Source: Paenibacillus woosongensis (GTDB taxonomy: Bacteria; Bacillota; Bacilli; Paenibacillales; Paenibacillaceae). Taken from it: 64,000 nucleotides of DNA. A program made the position numbers and the translations under genes. The stretch spans positions 124,001 through 188,000 of the forward strand of contig NZ_WNZW01000001.1 of assembly GCF_009725165.1 (NCBI RefSeq), read 5' to 3'. Positions 11,214 through 20,262 of this stretch are shown here, piece after piece; position 1 is the first letter of the stretch, and the number at the start of each line of letters is the position of its first letter. A model generated the notes under the pieces. That model saw nothing but the letters and a program-made list of their open reading frames with translations, had not been told where the DNA came from and ran no database searches.

Positions 11214-12041
11214 TCAAGGATGGAATGCAAATTGTAACGCCCGGCTGATTAATGCCGGCAGTACAGTTACATGCCCCTCCCCTTCAAATTCCTTAAAGCG
11301 GGCCGTTATCCCTGAGCTGGCGTACATCGACAGGCGTTCCGCCAGCCTTTGGGCATTTTTGCTGTTTTGAGAAATATGGTTTAGCTCCAGCTCCCCTGCG
11401 CCGAGCAGAACCTTCACATTCAAAGCCTCCTGCTGAAGGCGATTGACGAACATTTCCTCGGCTTCGCCGATCAGCGATTTGTTCCAATGGAATGAAGGGC
11501 TGCCGGCAATGTAGCAGGCAAAGGCCGCCGGTCGCGTAAACAGCGTATATAATGTGAACAGCCCCCCGAGCGAATGGCCAAATAACGTCTGTTTACCTTG
11601 GTCGATAGCGTAATTAGCTCCAATTTCCGGTTTCAGCTCTTCCTCAATAAATTGCAAAAAGGCTGCCGCTCCCCCCTGCTTCGGCAGGGGAGTTCCGTCG
11701 GGCCGATACCGGTAGTCCTGGCTTGTTGCCGGCGTGTAGTCGTAGTAACGCTCCGCCGGGAACAAATCCTCCGTGTCATAGCCGATCCCTACGATCACCG
11801 CGGGAAATACCCCCGTGTTATGGGGACAACTGCCCTGCAAGCGCGCGGTTTCGGCTATCGTGCCGAATACGGAATTGGCGTCCAGCACGTAAAATACCGG
11901 ATATCCTGAAGGGGGAGGGGGCTCGGAAGGCGCACTCACCATTATTCGATACTTGCGGCGTTCCACGCGCGAATGCATAAGCCATTGTGCTGCACGGGGA
12001 ATGACCATTTGTTTGCCGTCAGCCATTTCCTCTTGATCCAC
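11214..12041 (-). CDS. besA: Siderophore trilactone esterase (BesA/Fes-like)
   Basis: Alpha/beta hydrolase of the D-family esterase group (about 275 aa) with the nucleophile elbow GHSLGG (Ser157 from the GTG start) and a C-terminal GEGHVTV that supplies the His. In Bacillus, BesA hydrolyses ferric bacillibactin to release iron. Its place between the binding-protein gene and dhbA argues for the same role here. The start is uncertain: GTG at 12041 or ATG at 12026. A 120-nt gap separates it from dhbA, without a Fur box that I can see. Confidence 0.85.
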   Translation of the reverse strand: MDQEEMADGKQMVIPRAAQWLMHSRVERRKYRIMVSAPSEPPPPSGYPVFYVLDANSVFGTIAETARLQGSCPHNTGVFPAVIVGIGYDTEDLFPAERYYDYTPATSQDYRYRPDGTPLPKQGGAAAFLQFIEEELKPEIGANYAIDQGKQTLFGHSLGGLFTLYTLFTRPAAFACYIAGSPSFHWNKSLIGEAEEMFVNRLQQEALNVKVLLGAGELELNHISQNSKNAQRLAERLSMYASSGITARFKEFEGEGHVTVLPALISRALQFAFHP

Positions 12042-12052
12042 CTTTATTTCCG

Positions 12053-13078
12053 TTATTCAGCCATCAGCTTGACTGTATCGTCGATAATTTTCTCATAAGC
12101 AATGAGGCCGCTTCCGAGCCAATATTCATCGCTCACTTCATATACATGGCCTTGCTGTACGGCAGGAATGCCCTTCCAAATGCTGCTTTCCGTCATCTCC
12201 TTCATGCGGTCTGTCCCTTGTCCATAGGCATTGATGACGAATATATAGTCCGCATCCAGTTCCGGCAATATCTCCAGCGATAAATTCAGGCTGTTCTCGT
12301 TCTCGGTCAGCTTGGTCATTTCGATGCCCAACTGCTGATTTAAGACGTATCCGCACAAATAATTACCGCCCATCAAGCTCACACCTTTGGCGGCGAAACG
12401 GATAATCGCTACTTTTTTGCCGGCCGCTTTCTTCTCAATAGCTGCCTTGGCATCGCCGACCTTTTGGTGATAAGACTCCAGTGCTTGCTTGGCCTCCTCG
12501 GTCTTCCCTACGAGCTGTCCCAATATCTCGAGGGATTTCTCGACGTCGCCTGCTGCGTTGTTGAATACGTAGGTTGGCGCGATTTTGGAGTAATTCTCAT
12601 ACACGCCGTCGCCGGCATAGTTGGCCGTATGCAGGATGATCAGGTCTGGATTGTATGAGAGCAGCACCTCCGAAGAGGGTGCTCCGCCCGAAAAATCAAG
12701 CTTCGGCACATTCTGCAGCTCCTCCTGTAAATAGCTATGGCCCAGATTTCCATTCGACCATTGCGCTACCGGCTTGATCCCAAGCTTAAGCAGCGAATCT
12801 TCCAGATAGGGCGCAAATACGCGCTCCGGCTGTCCGGATATTTGAATTTCGTGGCCGAGATCGTCCTTGAACGTTTGCTCGCCCTTCGGCGTCTCCTGAA
12901 TCTTCCCCCCGGTTCCGGGAACCTCAGCCGCTCCCTGATTTGTCTCCACCTGCCCGGACGCATTTTGGGCGGGATCCGTCCCGCAGGCGGCAAGCATGCT
13001 TCCTGCCAGCGCAAGGCATAGCAGCATTAAATAATGCGGTTTAATTCTCTTTCCTAACCTAGTGCTCACTTTCAACAT
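12053..13078 (-). CDS. Ferric-siderophore ABC transporter substrate-binding lipoprotein
   Basis: 341-residue class III (FeuA/FhuD-type) binding protein. A basic N-terminus and hydrophobic stretch lead to the lipobox LAAC at about residues 29-32, so it should be anchored outside the membrane. The mature domain shows the family pattern (QPERVFAPYLEDSLLKLG and, near the end, IWKGIPAVQQGHVYEV). GAGAGGGGA precedes the ATG, and a Fur box lies immediately upstream. No permease or ATPase genes for import are in the window, so these must be encoded elsewhere. It is probably the first gene of the siderophore operon and captures the ferric trilactone. Confidence 0.9.
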   Translation of the reverse strand: MLKVSTRLGKRIKPHYLMLLCLALAGSMLAACGTDPAQNASGQVETNQGAAEVPGTGGKIQETPKGEQTFKDDLGHEIQISGQPERVFAPYLEDSLLKLGIKPVAQWSNGNLGHSYLQEELQNVPKLDFSGGAPSSEVLLSYNPDLIILHTANYAGDGVYENYSKIAPTYVFNNAAGDVEKSLEILGQLVGKTEEAKQALESYHQKVGDAKAAIEKKAAGKKVAIIRFAAKGVSLMGGNYLCGYVLNQQLGIEMTKLTENENSLNLSLEILPELDADYIFVINAYGQGTDRMKEMTESSIWKGIPAVQQGHVYEVSDEYWLGSGLIAYEKIIDDTVKLMAE

Positions 13079-13094
13079 GGTTTCCCCTCTCGCA

Positions 13095-13124
13095 TGATAA
13101 TGATTATCATTGAGAATGATTATA
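13095..13124 (-). promoter_or_regulatory. Fur-regulated promoter of the siderophore operon
   Basis: Positions 13095-13109 read TGATAATGATTATCA, a perfect 7-1-7 inverted repeat and textbook Fur box. A second overlapping inverted repeat (ATCATT-GAG-AATGAT) follows at 13106-13120. A TATAAT box on the minus strand (13119-13124) abuts them, so Fur binding would block RNA polymerase when iron is plentiful. Confidence 0.93.
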
Positions 13125-13135
13125 GATCATCTTCC

Positions 13136-14353
13136 TTAGGTAGTACCATGGACAGTATCCTGCAAACGGTATGGACATTTTCCTGTAAACATGAGCAGCG
13201 CCTCATCCAGCATGCGGTTTACGGAAATCGCCGAGTATTCAAACCAAGGGTCAGACGGAATCGGATGCACTTGGCCGTTCTGTACGGCGCGCAATTGCCT
13301 CCACTGCCTGGAGTGCTGCAGAGAGAGCCAGTGGGAACGGGAAGCGGACTCCGCACATACGACGGCCAGGATCCAGCTCGGATTGATAGCCGCCAGCTCC
13401 TCAAGCGTAAGCTGCCGATGGCCTGACATAGAAGCGGGGCAAGCCAATTTTATTTGCAAATCTTGGACCAGCACATCTAGTATTCCGCGGTTCCAATACG
13501 TATGGATGCGATCTCCGTAAATTCGCAGTACCAGGATGCTGTCATTGCCTAACGTTCGGCCGATCTCGGTTCTCGCTGCCTGGACTTTTAATTCATACTG
13601 CCCGATCCACTGCTCCGCTTTCTCCTCCCTCTCCAAAAACCGGGCAAGCAAACGCAGCTGTTCCCGCCATCCGCAGCGCTCTACAGGTACAAAGTAGGTC
13701 TCCGCGACGCTGCTTAGCTTAGCCTGCTCACTCCTTGCGAGCTGGTCAGTTCCGATAATCGCATCAGGGCGAAGTCCGGCCAGCTTCTCCATATTGGCTG
13801 CAAATGCCAACTGATTGTAGGGCTCCAAGAGCTGTAGATGGGATGTAATCTTCATCCGGTAATCATTGTAATAATAAGCCGTCCATTTGGGATCCAGGGG
13901 GGCAGCCACCGGGATAATGTCCAGGGCCAGCAGCAAGCCGGCGATCTCAGGAGAACATGCTGCGATGCGCGGCCTCGCTCGCTTAATATAGTCAGAGGGG
14001 GAGATGCCCACCTCTTTTTTAAATTTACGGCTAAAGTAAAATTCATCGCTGTAACCTACCATTTGCGCAATATCCCGCAGCCTCAGCTGCTCCTCCCCTG
14101 AGAGCAAATATCGCTTGGCCTGATTAATGCGCAGCTCGGATAAATATTTCATAGCGCTCTTTCCGAAGCTTTTCTTGAACAGATCGACGAAATACTTCGG
14201 GCTGACGTTCGCCATTTCAGCCAATTGAGCAATCGTTAATGGCTCGTGAAAGTGTTCTTCCATGTATTGCTTTATCTCAGACAGTTCTTTCTTGGCACTG
14301 GATTCATCCCTGAGCGAATCTACTGTATATGAAAATAAATCATCTGAAACCAT
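13136..14353 (-). CDS. AraC-family activator fused to a siderophore-binding domain (Btr-like)
   Basis: 405 residues. An AraC double helix-turn-helix comes first (about 25-125, with DIAQMVGYSDEFYFSRKFKK) and is followed by a periplasmic-binding-protein-like domain (about 130-390) resembling the neighbouring iron-binding protein. This is the logic of B. subtilis Btr, which binds ferric bacillibactin in the cytoplasm and activates feuABC, but the N-terminal sensor region present in Btr is missing. AAGGAGGAG precedes the ATG. It is transcribed in the same direction as the siderophore operon, with its own Fur box upstream. Ligand and target are inferred from family and position. Confidence 0.85.
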   Translation of the reverse strand: MVSDDLFSYTVDSLRDESSAKKELSEIKQYMEEHFHEPLTIAQLAEMANVSPKYFVDLFKKSFGKSAMKYLSELRINQAKRYLLSGEEQLRLRDIAQMVGYSDEFYFSRKFKKEVGISPSDYIKRARPRIAACSPEIAGLLLALDIIPVAAPLDPKWTAYYYNDYRMKITSHLQLLEPYNQLAFAANMEKLAGLRPDAIIGTDQLARSEQAKLSSVAETYFVPVERCGWREQLRLLARFLEREEKAEQWIGQYELKVQAARTEIGRTLGNDSILVLRIYGDRIHTYWNRGILDVLVQDLQIKLACPASMSGHRQLTLEELAAINPSWILAVVCAESASRSHWLSLQHSRQWRQLRAVQNGQVHPIPSDPWFEYSAISVNRMLDEALLMFTGKCPYRLQDTVHGTT

Positions 14354-14392
14354 AAAAAACTCCTCCTTAAAATAAAAGAATCATCTTCTAAT

Positions 14393-14407
14393 TGAAAATG
14401 ATTCTCA
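14393..14407 (-). promoter_or_regulatory. Fur box upstream of the AraC regulator
   Basis: TGAAAATGATTCTCA is a 7-1-7 inverted repeat with one mismatch, 40 nt before the regulator start. It suggests that the activator is itself iron-repressed. Confidence 0.75.
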
Positions 14408-14498
14408 ATATCATACATTCTATTTTAACCAATCCTTGCCAACGGTGGCAATAGAAGATCTTCCTTACCTGCGAAATCGGATAAATGTTATTGTTACG

Positions 14499-14541
14499 AA
14501 AAAAATATCCACTCACCTCAAGGTAATTGGATAAGGATATT
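14499..14541 (-). terminator. Intrinsic terminator after the serine hydrolase
   Basis: On the minus strand AATATCC and GGATATT close a stem with an inner ACCT/AGGT pair, followed by a run of T. It should end the 17.1-14.6 kb transcript before the AraC gene. Confidence 0.65.
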
Positions 14542-14579
14542 AACTACTATGTTTGGTCCAAATACAGGAATTCAGGTTT

Positions 14580-15611
14580 TTAGCTTCCTTGTAGAGCTTC
14601 TGCCACCAGATCGCCAAATTGCCGGATATCCTGCAGGTAATCATATCCCTCTGGATTGCTTAATGCATTATACATTCGTACAGCTACAGCTCTATGTTTG
14701 GGTATTACTAGACAAGTACAGCCGGTGATCCCCAGAACCTGGAATGAGCCTGCCGGTACTCTCTCGCCTATTTGATTCAAAGGAGTGACGCTCTGCAGCC
14801 ACCAAATGAAACCCTGCCTCGGCAAATGCGGCGCTAACCCGGCAAGCGTCTGTATGCTGGTGATCCGGTCAAAAATCGATTGCGGAAAAACTTGCTCTCC
14901 CCGGAATCTGCCTCGGTTAAGATGCAGATTTCCCCAAATTGCGAGTTCGCGAGCGCTTACAAAAAGGTTGCTCTGTTCCCCGGCAGGGCTATCGTTCGGC
15001 CCAACCCAGTTATTTTTGTCCTGATAGTAATTATAAATCAAATGTTCGTGGCACTCCGTCCGCCATCCGGTCTCTGCCAGTCCAATTGGTGCAAACAATT
15101 CCTTCTGCAAAAACTCGGCGAGCGGCTTGCCCGTTAGATCTCTCACCATCTCCGTTAGAAGAGCAATGCCGTTGTTATTATAAGCCCAGTTCTCACCGGG
15201 TAAAAAAGAGCGGGTCAGTTCCCCTTCTTGAGACTCTAATCCATGCGTATGAGTCAAGCAATGGCGGATCGTTATTCCCTTAACAGCCTCCGCAGCCACA
15301 TTCGCATAACTGCTTATGTCATCATCGAGTCGCCGAATCAATCCCTTCTCAATCAGCAGGCTGATCGCAAAAGCAAGATAAGTTTTCCTTACGGAGGCAA
15401 CGTTAAACTGAGTCCGGGCATCTACCGCTCGGGAAGATGCCGATTCGCTATGTCTCCCCGAATACCACTCGTTGACCAAGCGGTCGTCTTGTATTACAAA
15501 AACTGCCGCCGCCGTGCATTTTAACTGCTTCTGAGTGTCCAGTACATGAGAGTTCAGCTCATTGAACTCCCCCACCGAATTGCTAATTTCGGCAGCGATA
15601 AATTCAGCCAT
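14580..15611 (-). CDS. Serine hydrolase of the class C beta-lactamase family
   Basis: 343 residues, cytoplasmic by appearance (no signal peptide). The SxxK catalytic motif (ASVRKTYLAFA) lies near residue 72 and the YxN motif (WAYNNNGIALL) in the middle. The family includes beta-lactamases, esterases and D-amino peptidases, and the substrate cannot be told from sequence. The ATG is 2 nt after the stop of the upstream methyltransferase, whose end contains AAGGAG, so the two are probably translated from one message. Confidence 0.85.
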   Translation of the reverse strand: MAEFIAAEISNSVGEFNELNSHVLDTQKQLKCTAAAVFVIQDDRLVNEWYSGRHSESASSRAVDARTQFNVASVRKTYLAFAISLLIEKGLIRRLDDDISSYANVAAEAVKGITIRHCLTHTHGLESQEGELTRSFLPGENWAYNNNGIALLTEMVRDLTGKPLAEFLQKELFAPIGLAETGWRTECHEHLIYNYYQDKNNWVGPNDSPAGEQSNLFVSARELAIWGNLHLNRGRFRGEQVFPQSIFDRITSIQTLAGLAPHLPRQGFIWWLQSVTPLNQIGERVPAGSFQVLGITGCTCLVIPKHRAVAVRMYNALSNPEGYDYLQDIRQFGDLVAEALQGS

Positions 15612-15613
15612 CT

Positions 15614-16324
15614 CTACATCTCCTTATCTAGGCTTCCCCATTGCTTCCACCATACTCCTGCGCATTCCGGCAGGGTTGACCAGCCATTGTTCCTTATCCG
15701 CGCGGCCAGCTCCTCGCCAAAGAAAAATTCAGTATGCTCGATCGCCTCTTCCACGGACGCAAACCTATAGTCCGCCCTTAGCCATTGATGCTGGAAGCCG
15801 TACTTCTTCTCCAGCAGGGAATAGTAGGAAGTCAGGAATTCCGGCGGGTCGGGCGTTTCCGTTCCTGTGCCCATCGTTTCAAATATAATGATTGTCCCGT
15901 CGGGTCTTAGAACGCGCTGCAGCTCTGCAATGATCCTTTCCAAATGCGCCTCCCATTCCGGTTGATTCGAGCTCGCAAGGTAACAAACGCTCCAGCCCGA
16001 CACCACGAGGTCTATGGAGGAGTCAGGCACAGGCAGCGATCTGTGATCCGCCTCTAGTGTAATCCAGTTGCGGACGGAATTCTGCTCAGTTAATTTACGG
16101 TCCAGAATATCCAGCATAGGCCGGGATACGTCGGTGCATATGAGCGTTTGGGCTTCGGGGGCGAGAAATGAGGCCAGTCTTCCAGAGCCCGCTCCCAAAT
16201 CAAGCACGTCCAAATTTCTATAGGGCCGGATTTGCCGGACGATTTCAGATAGATCAGGCTGCCTGCTGATCATCGCTTCATAAGCATTGGCTTGAGATAT
16301 ATAAATTTGATCATGATTTGACAT
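15614..16324 (-). CDS. Class I SAM-dependent methyltransferase
   Basis: About 236 residues from the preferred ATG (MSNHDQIYISQ). Motif I is VLDLGAGSGRLASF and motif II ICTDVSRPML, as in UbiE/Methyltransf_11 proteins. A TTG-initiated longer form would overlap the upstream gene. The substrate is unknown. It is sandwiched between another methyltransferase and a serine hydrolase in a likely three-gene operon. Confidence 0.85.
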   Translation of the reverse strand: MSNHDQIYISQANAYEAMISRQPDLSEIVRQIRPYRNLDVLDLGAGSGRLASFLAPEAQTLICTDVSRPMLDILDRKLTEQNSVRNWITLEADHRSLPVPDSSIDLVVSGWSVCYLASSNQPEWEAHLERIIAELQRVLRPDGTIIIFETMGTGTETPDPPEFLTSYYSLLEKKYGFQHQWLRADYRFASVEEAIEHTEFFFGEELAARIRNNGWSTLPECAGVWWKQWGSLDKEM

Positions 16325-16355
16325 GGCTCTTTTTTCACTTCCTATTTCATCGATA

Positions 16356-17114
16356 TTAAATTCTCTTTCTTGCTTCAAAAGTAATCATTTGATCCGCATG
16401 CTGAGGTGCAATGCCATATTCATAATTTCCGGAAATGACAATGTCGCTGAACCCCGCTTTTTCAAGCATCATACTAAACTCATAAACGCCGTACCATTTC
16501 ACAGGAAATCGCTGAAGTTCCGACTGGATCAAACGCCCATTCTGCCACTTTTCGTACTTTAAGAGCGACAACGTTCTCTGCTCAATTAAATTTAGCTCGA
16601 TTCGCTTTTCTTCTAATGTAATGGTTTCTTCCTTCTCCGTCTCCCATAAACGCGTCTTCACAGTATTCATTTCAAAATCCGTCTCCAGGAAAATATCCGC
16701 AATAAATACGCCTCCATCCGCCAGATGCTCATAGCAGCATTTCAACGCAGCGACGAGATCCTCTCTCGATTCTATTAATTGTAAAGAGCCTCCTGGAATC
16801 ATAATCGCCTCATAAGCATTTTCCAGATGAAACTTGCGCATGTCGCCTTCAAACAAAGTGGGCAGTATCCCCAGCTCACCGCATTTCTTCCTGCATGATT
16901 CCAGCATATACGGCGAGTTATCTATCCCTTCTACCTTAAGACCCGACTCAAGCAATGGAATCAGAACTCGGCCTGACCCGCAGGCTACCTCTAGTATTTT
17001 CCCCGAAATTCCTTTCAATCGCTCTGCATAATATTCAATGTCGCCAAATGAATATCCCACAGGCTTGCTCAATTCATACACCTCTGTGCATAATTCTCCA
17101 TAAGAGTTCAGCAT
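16356..17114 (-). CDS. Class I SAM-dependent methyltransferase
   Basis: 252 residues with motif I ILEVACGSGRVLIPLL and the post-I acidic segment VEGIDNSPYML. The central part (GVFIADIFLETDFEMNTVK) and C-terminal beta strands fit a small-molecule methyltransferase. First gene after the hairpin leader at 17184-17260. Not closely similar to the next methyltransferase, so not a simple duplication. Substrate unknown. Confidence 0.85.
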   Translation of the reverse strand: MLNSYGELCTEVYELSKPVGYSFGDIEYYAERLKGISGKILEVACGSGRVLIPLLESGLKVEGIDNSPYMLESCRKKCGELGILPTLFEGDMRKFHLENAYEAIMIPGGSLQLIESREDLVAALKCCYEHLADGGVFIADIFLETDFEMNTVKTRLWETEKEETITLEEKRIELNLIEQRTLSLLKYEKWQNGRLIQSELQRFPVKWYGVYEFSMMLEKAGFSDIVISGNYEYGIAPQHADQMITFEARKRI

Positions 17115-17183
17115 ATCCTCACACCCATCTGTATTGTGCTGTCATTCATTGCGCCTACTTTATTCCCCGCCAAAATAGCTTGT

Positions 17184-17260
17184 AATAAAAAAGCCCCAGC
17201 CCATAGACGCTCTTATCTAAGGCTGAGGCATACATCTGGCTTGAGCTTCTTCTATTATAT
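17184..17260 (-). promoter_or_regulatory. Recurrent promoter-hairpin leader, copy 1
   Basis: On the minus strand a TATAAT box (17254-17259) is followed after 7 nt by GCTC (17243-17246), then a hairpin at 17193-17229. The stem is GCCTCAGCC/GGCTGGGGC and the loop contains AGAGC, complementary to the upstream GCTC. A T6 run follows at 17187-17192. It lies 70 nt before the methyltransferase start. It has the same layout as the copies near 28.6, 33.9, 41.6 and 63.8 kb. Confidence 0.75.
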
Positions 17261-17335
17261 ATCAAAGCTGCTGATCAGCAAGAAGCCGGTCTGCCTCGGC
17301 TGATGCTGCTCAAAGAAAAATCCCCTCGTCCTTTA

Positions 17336-18327
17336 TTAGTCATGCTGTTCAGCCGCTGCCGAACTGGAGGATAAGAGCTCCTCGACATATTTCTGCAGAC
17401 GGTTTTGATCTACGGTTATGACGGACGCGCCTTTGATCTTCTCTTCCCGCAGCATGTCCAGCGGCGGCAGCTGACTGGAGTGGATGGAGTCCTGATTGAT
17501 CTTATAGCATAATCCGGCCAGCTTCAGCATCGTCCTAGAATCCATATTCGTCTGCACATAAGGAGCGATTTGATTTAAAATCTGCGGCAGATTCACGAGG
17601 GTCGTGACATTTTGCATTTTCTTGACGACGGCCTTCAAGAACTCACGCTGGCGCTCTGTCCGCGCATAGTCTGAAAGAGCGTCTTTACGGAACCTCACAT
17701 ACTGCAGCGCCTTGTTCCCGTCAAGATGCTGCATCCCCTTCTTCAAATCGATCTGGTAATGCGATTTATCCGCCGTATCGGTATACTTCATATCTTTTTC
17801 AACATAGAAGTCTACCCCTCCGATCGCATCGATCAGCTGAATGAAGCTTTCAAACTCCACAAAGACGTAATACTGAATCGGAATGCCCAGCAAACCTCCC
17901 ACGGCCTGACTAGCCAGCTCCGGCCCTTCTTTCCCGCCAAAAGCCAGCGCGGTGTTGATGCGATTCTTCCCGTGGCCGGGAATCTCGACATACGTATCCC
18001 GCAAAATCGAGAACAAATGAACTGTCTTCGAGACAGGATCGATCGAAGCGACCATGATCGTATCCGAACGCCCGGGATCCTCGTCCAATCTCCCGTCCCC
18101 GCCGAGAGCAATATGTTCAATCGCTCTTTCCCTTCCCATACCGGAAGGACATATTCGTCAGGCTGCTGTTCATGCCCGCCCGTATGTTCATTCTTCTTCT
18201 GAATTTGTTGTCCAAAATGAACGAAAGAATACCCGTAATAGCTTATTCCTAGCAGTAATACAATAGCCAGAGAGAAGCCCAGCACCCGTACCCATCTTCT
18301 TCTCCGAGATTTGCCTGTGTCACTCAT
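17336..18327 (-). pseudogene. LytR-CpsA-Psr (LCP) family gene with a frameshift
   Basis: LCP proteins attach teichoic acids or other polymers to peptidoglycan on the outer membrane face. The first frame gives an N-terminal basic region, one membrane segment (VLGFSLAIVLLLGISYYGYS) and the start of the domain up to ERLNILL. The second frame resumes with GGDGRLDEDPGRSDTIMVAS and continues to a complete C-terminus, including ILRDTYVEIPGHGKNRINTA. The junction is GCTCTCGGC at 18101-18109, where one missing C would restore the expected LLLGGDGR. Either a recent null mutation or a sequencing error. The ATG follows GGAGG. No intact copy is in the window. Confidence 0.85.
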
Positions 18328-18461
18328 TCCTATAAATCCTCCAAACTTAAACATACCTGTAACGCATCTTAATTTTATCCTGAAGATAAACAGAAAGGGT
18401 TATGAATAAGTTAAGATTGACTCTAGACGGCTAAGGCAGGCATAGCGCTAATGCCATATTT

Positions 18462-18645
18462 CTAACGGACAGGAGATTGGTTATTTACCTGTTTTAAACG
18501 GAATCAGCGCGCTAACGGACACACTGGAAGCTATTTAGTTAAAATCAACATTGAACCATCAATTATATGAAAATAGGGCCCGCTGTGTCCGTTAGGTTCA
18601 GAAAAAGCGACTTTTTTGCAAAATAGCTGAGCCAGGGTCCGTAAG
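18462..18645. repeat. Short dispersed intergenic repeats (CTAACGGACA type)
   Basis: The 550-nt stretch between the LCP gene and the glucanase has no convincing gene. It contains CTAACGGACA at 18462-18471 and 18512-18521, its complement TGTCCGTTAG at 18586-18595 and a degenerate copy near 18636. Similar CTAACGG-based units occur at 28873-29063. Function unknown. Confidence 0.6.
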
Positions 18646-18794
18646 AACGCGCAAACCATTTAGCCTCGGCTCTACTGAGCCTTATTTTCTCATATTAATA
18701 TATATTCGTCCTTAATGTAGAGATTTTAGTTGTATTTACTACCAATTTACCAGTATAATGGAAAGTGATGGTAGCGTTATCATTTAATAAATCG

Positions 18795-18866
18795 AAACCG
18801 GTTTAGTGGTATTGCACGCAAGCGCAGCGTGTAAGCAATCCTGCAAGACTAACTTCTATAAAGGAG
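18795..18866 (+). promoter_or_regulatory. Palindromic operator candidate and ribosome binding site of the glucanase
   Basis: AAACCGGTTT at 18795-18804 is a perfect 10-bp palindrome of the kind bound by LacI-family regulators; it is only a poor match to the CcpA cre consensus. A second imperfect inverted repeat (ATTGC ... GCAAT) spans 18811-18839. AAAGGAG at 18860-18866 is the ribosome binding site. Confidence 0.5.
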
Positions 18867-18875
18867 CGAAAAATC

Positions 18876-20114
18876 ATGTTGAAACGCGGGAAATTATTGT
18901 ATCTCTTTCTGCTGTTTACTCTTCTGATTTCTTTCGTGCCCACCGGAACTACTAGCGCTGCACCCAACTGGAATCTAGTATGGAGTGACGAATTTGACGG
19001 CAATTCCCTGAACTCCGCCAACTGGACGGCCGAAATCGGCACCGGCAGCGGGGGCTGGGGCAACAATGAACTGCAGTACTATACGAACCGCCCGCAGAAC
19101 CTTCAGGTGACGGGAGGTAATCTTGTCATTACCGCTCAGAGGGAATCCTACGGCGGCATGAATTATACCTCTGCCCGGATCAAAACCCAAGGCCTGAAGA
19201 ACTTTACCTACGGTAAAGTCGAAGCCAGAATCAAGCTTCCTTCCGGACAAGGCCTGTGGCCGGCATTCTGGATGCTTGGCTCCAACATTACGACGGTCGG
19301 TTGGCCTAAATCCGGTGAAATCGATATCATGGAACGGGTCAACAACAACTCCTTCGTGAACGGGACTGTGCATTGGGATGCGAATGGCCATGCGGAATAC
19401 GGGCGCACGTCGGGAAATTTGGACTTCTCCCAATTCCATACGTACAGCATTGAATGGGATCCGAACTACATTCGCTGGTTTGTGGACGGTGTCCAATTTA
19501 ACGAGTTCTATATTGCCAACGGCACCGGAAATACGGAGGAATTCCAGAAGCCGTTCTTCATTCTGCTGAATATGGCCGTCGGCGGCAACTGGCCGGGAAG
19601 CCCTAATGCTTCAACGCCATTCCCGGCACAAATGCTGGTCGATTATGTACGTGTATATCAAGCTGCAAGTGCGCCAAACATCGTTAGCGGCGGCGTATAT
19701 ACGCTGACCTCCAAAGCGAGCGGCAAGGTGCTGGATGTCGTGGACGTCTCCACAGCGGATGGCGCCAAAATGCAGCAATGGACCAATTACAGCGCGAGCA
19801 ATCAGCGCTTCAAAGTAGAAAGCACGGGAGATGGGTATTATAAGCTGACCGCCATGCATAGCGGCAAAGTGCTGGACGTGCCAAGCTCCAGTACCGCTAG
19901 CGGCGTGCAGCTGCAGCAGTGGACCGACAATGGAACCAATGCCCAGCGGTGGATGCTGGTCGATGCCGGTGGAGGATACTATAAGCTGGTATCCAAAGCT
20001 AGCGGCCTGGTCATGGATGTGGCCAGCGCATCGGCGGCCGACGGCGCGGCGGTTCAGCAGTGGACTGATAACGGCACGGATGCCCAGAAATGGCTTTTTA
20101 CGAAAGTGAATTAA
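18876..20114 (+). CDS. Secreted GH16 beta-1,3(4)-glucanase with ricin-type module
   Basis: 412 residues. A signal peptide (about 1-28, ending TTSA) is followed by a GH16 domain (about 30-258) with the catalytic motif GEIDIME, where Glu148 and Glu153 are the expected nucleophile and acid/base. The C-terminal part (about 268-412) is a three-fold repeat with QQW motifs, a ricin-type beta-trefoil (CBM13-like) sugar-binding module. It most resembles laminarinases that cut fungal or plant beta-1,3-glucans; linkage preference is not decidable here. Its own promoter and terminator make it a single-gene unit. Confidence 0.93.
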   Translation: MLKRGKLLYLFLLFTLLISFVPTGTTSAAPNWNLVWSDEFDGNSLNSANWTAEIGTGSGGWGNNELQYYTNRPQNLQVTGGNLVITAQRESYGGMNYTSARIKTQGLKNFTYGKVEARIKLPSGQGLWPAFWMLGSNITTVGWPKSGEIDIMERVNNNSFVNGTVHWDANGHAEYGRTSGNLDFSQFHTYSIEWDPNYIRWFVDGVQFNEFYIANGTGNTEEFQKPFFILLNMAVGGNWPGSPNASTPFPAQMLVDYVRVYQAASAPNIVSGGVYTLTSKASGKVLDVVDVSTADGAKMQQWTNYSASNQRFKVESTGDGYYKLTAMHSGKVLDVPSSSTASGVQLQQWTDNGTNAQRWMLVDAGGGYYKLVSKASGLVMDVASASAADGAAVQQWTDNGTDAQKWLFTKVN

Positions 20115-20143
20115 CCGGCGGCTGAGCGGCCGCTGCATACACC

Positions 20144-20185
20144 AGAAACCCTTGGGTCATCCGACCAAAGGGTTTCTCTTTCTTT
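20144..20185 (+). terminator. Intrinsic terminator of the glucanase
   Basis: AGAAACCCTTGG-type left arm pairs with CCAAAGGGTTTCT around a short loop and is followed by a T-rich stretch, 30 nt after the stop codon. Confidence 0.85.
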
Positions 20186-20262
20186 CATTCATCGGAACAT
20201 TTACTTGAACCGTGCCCCAAGCTTCATGCTCAAGGTCATTCTATGAAATAGCAACCGTCTTG

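Noticed and set aside
18795..18808. AAACCGGTTT as a CcpA cre box
   Set aside because: Several consensus positions (TG at the left, CA at the right) do not match; a LacI-type operator is the better reading.
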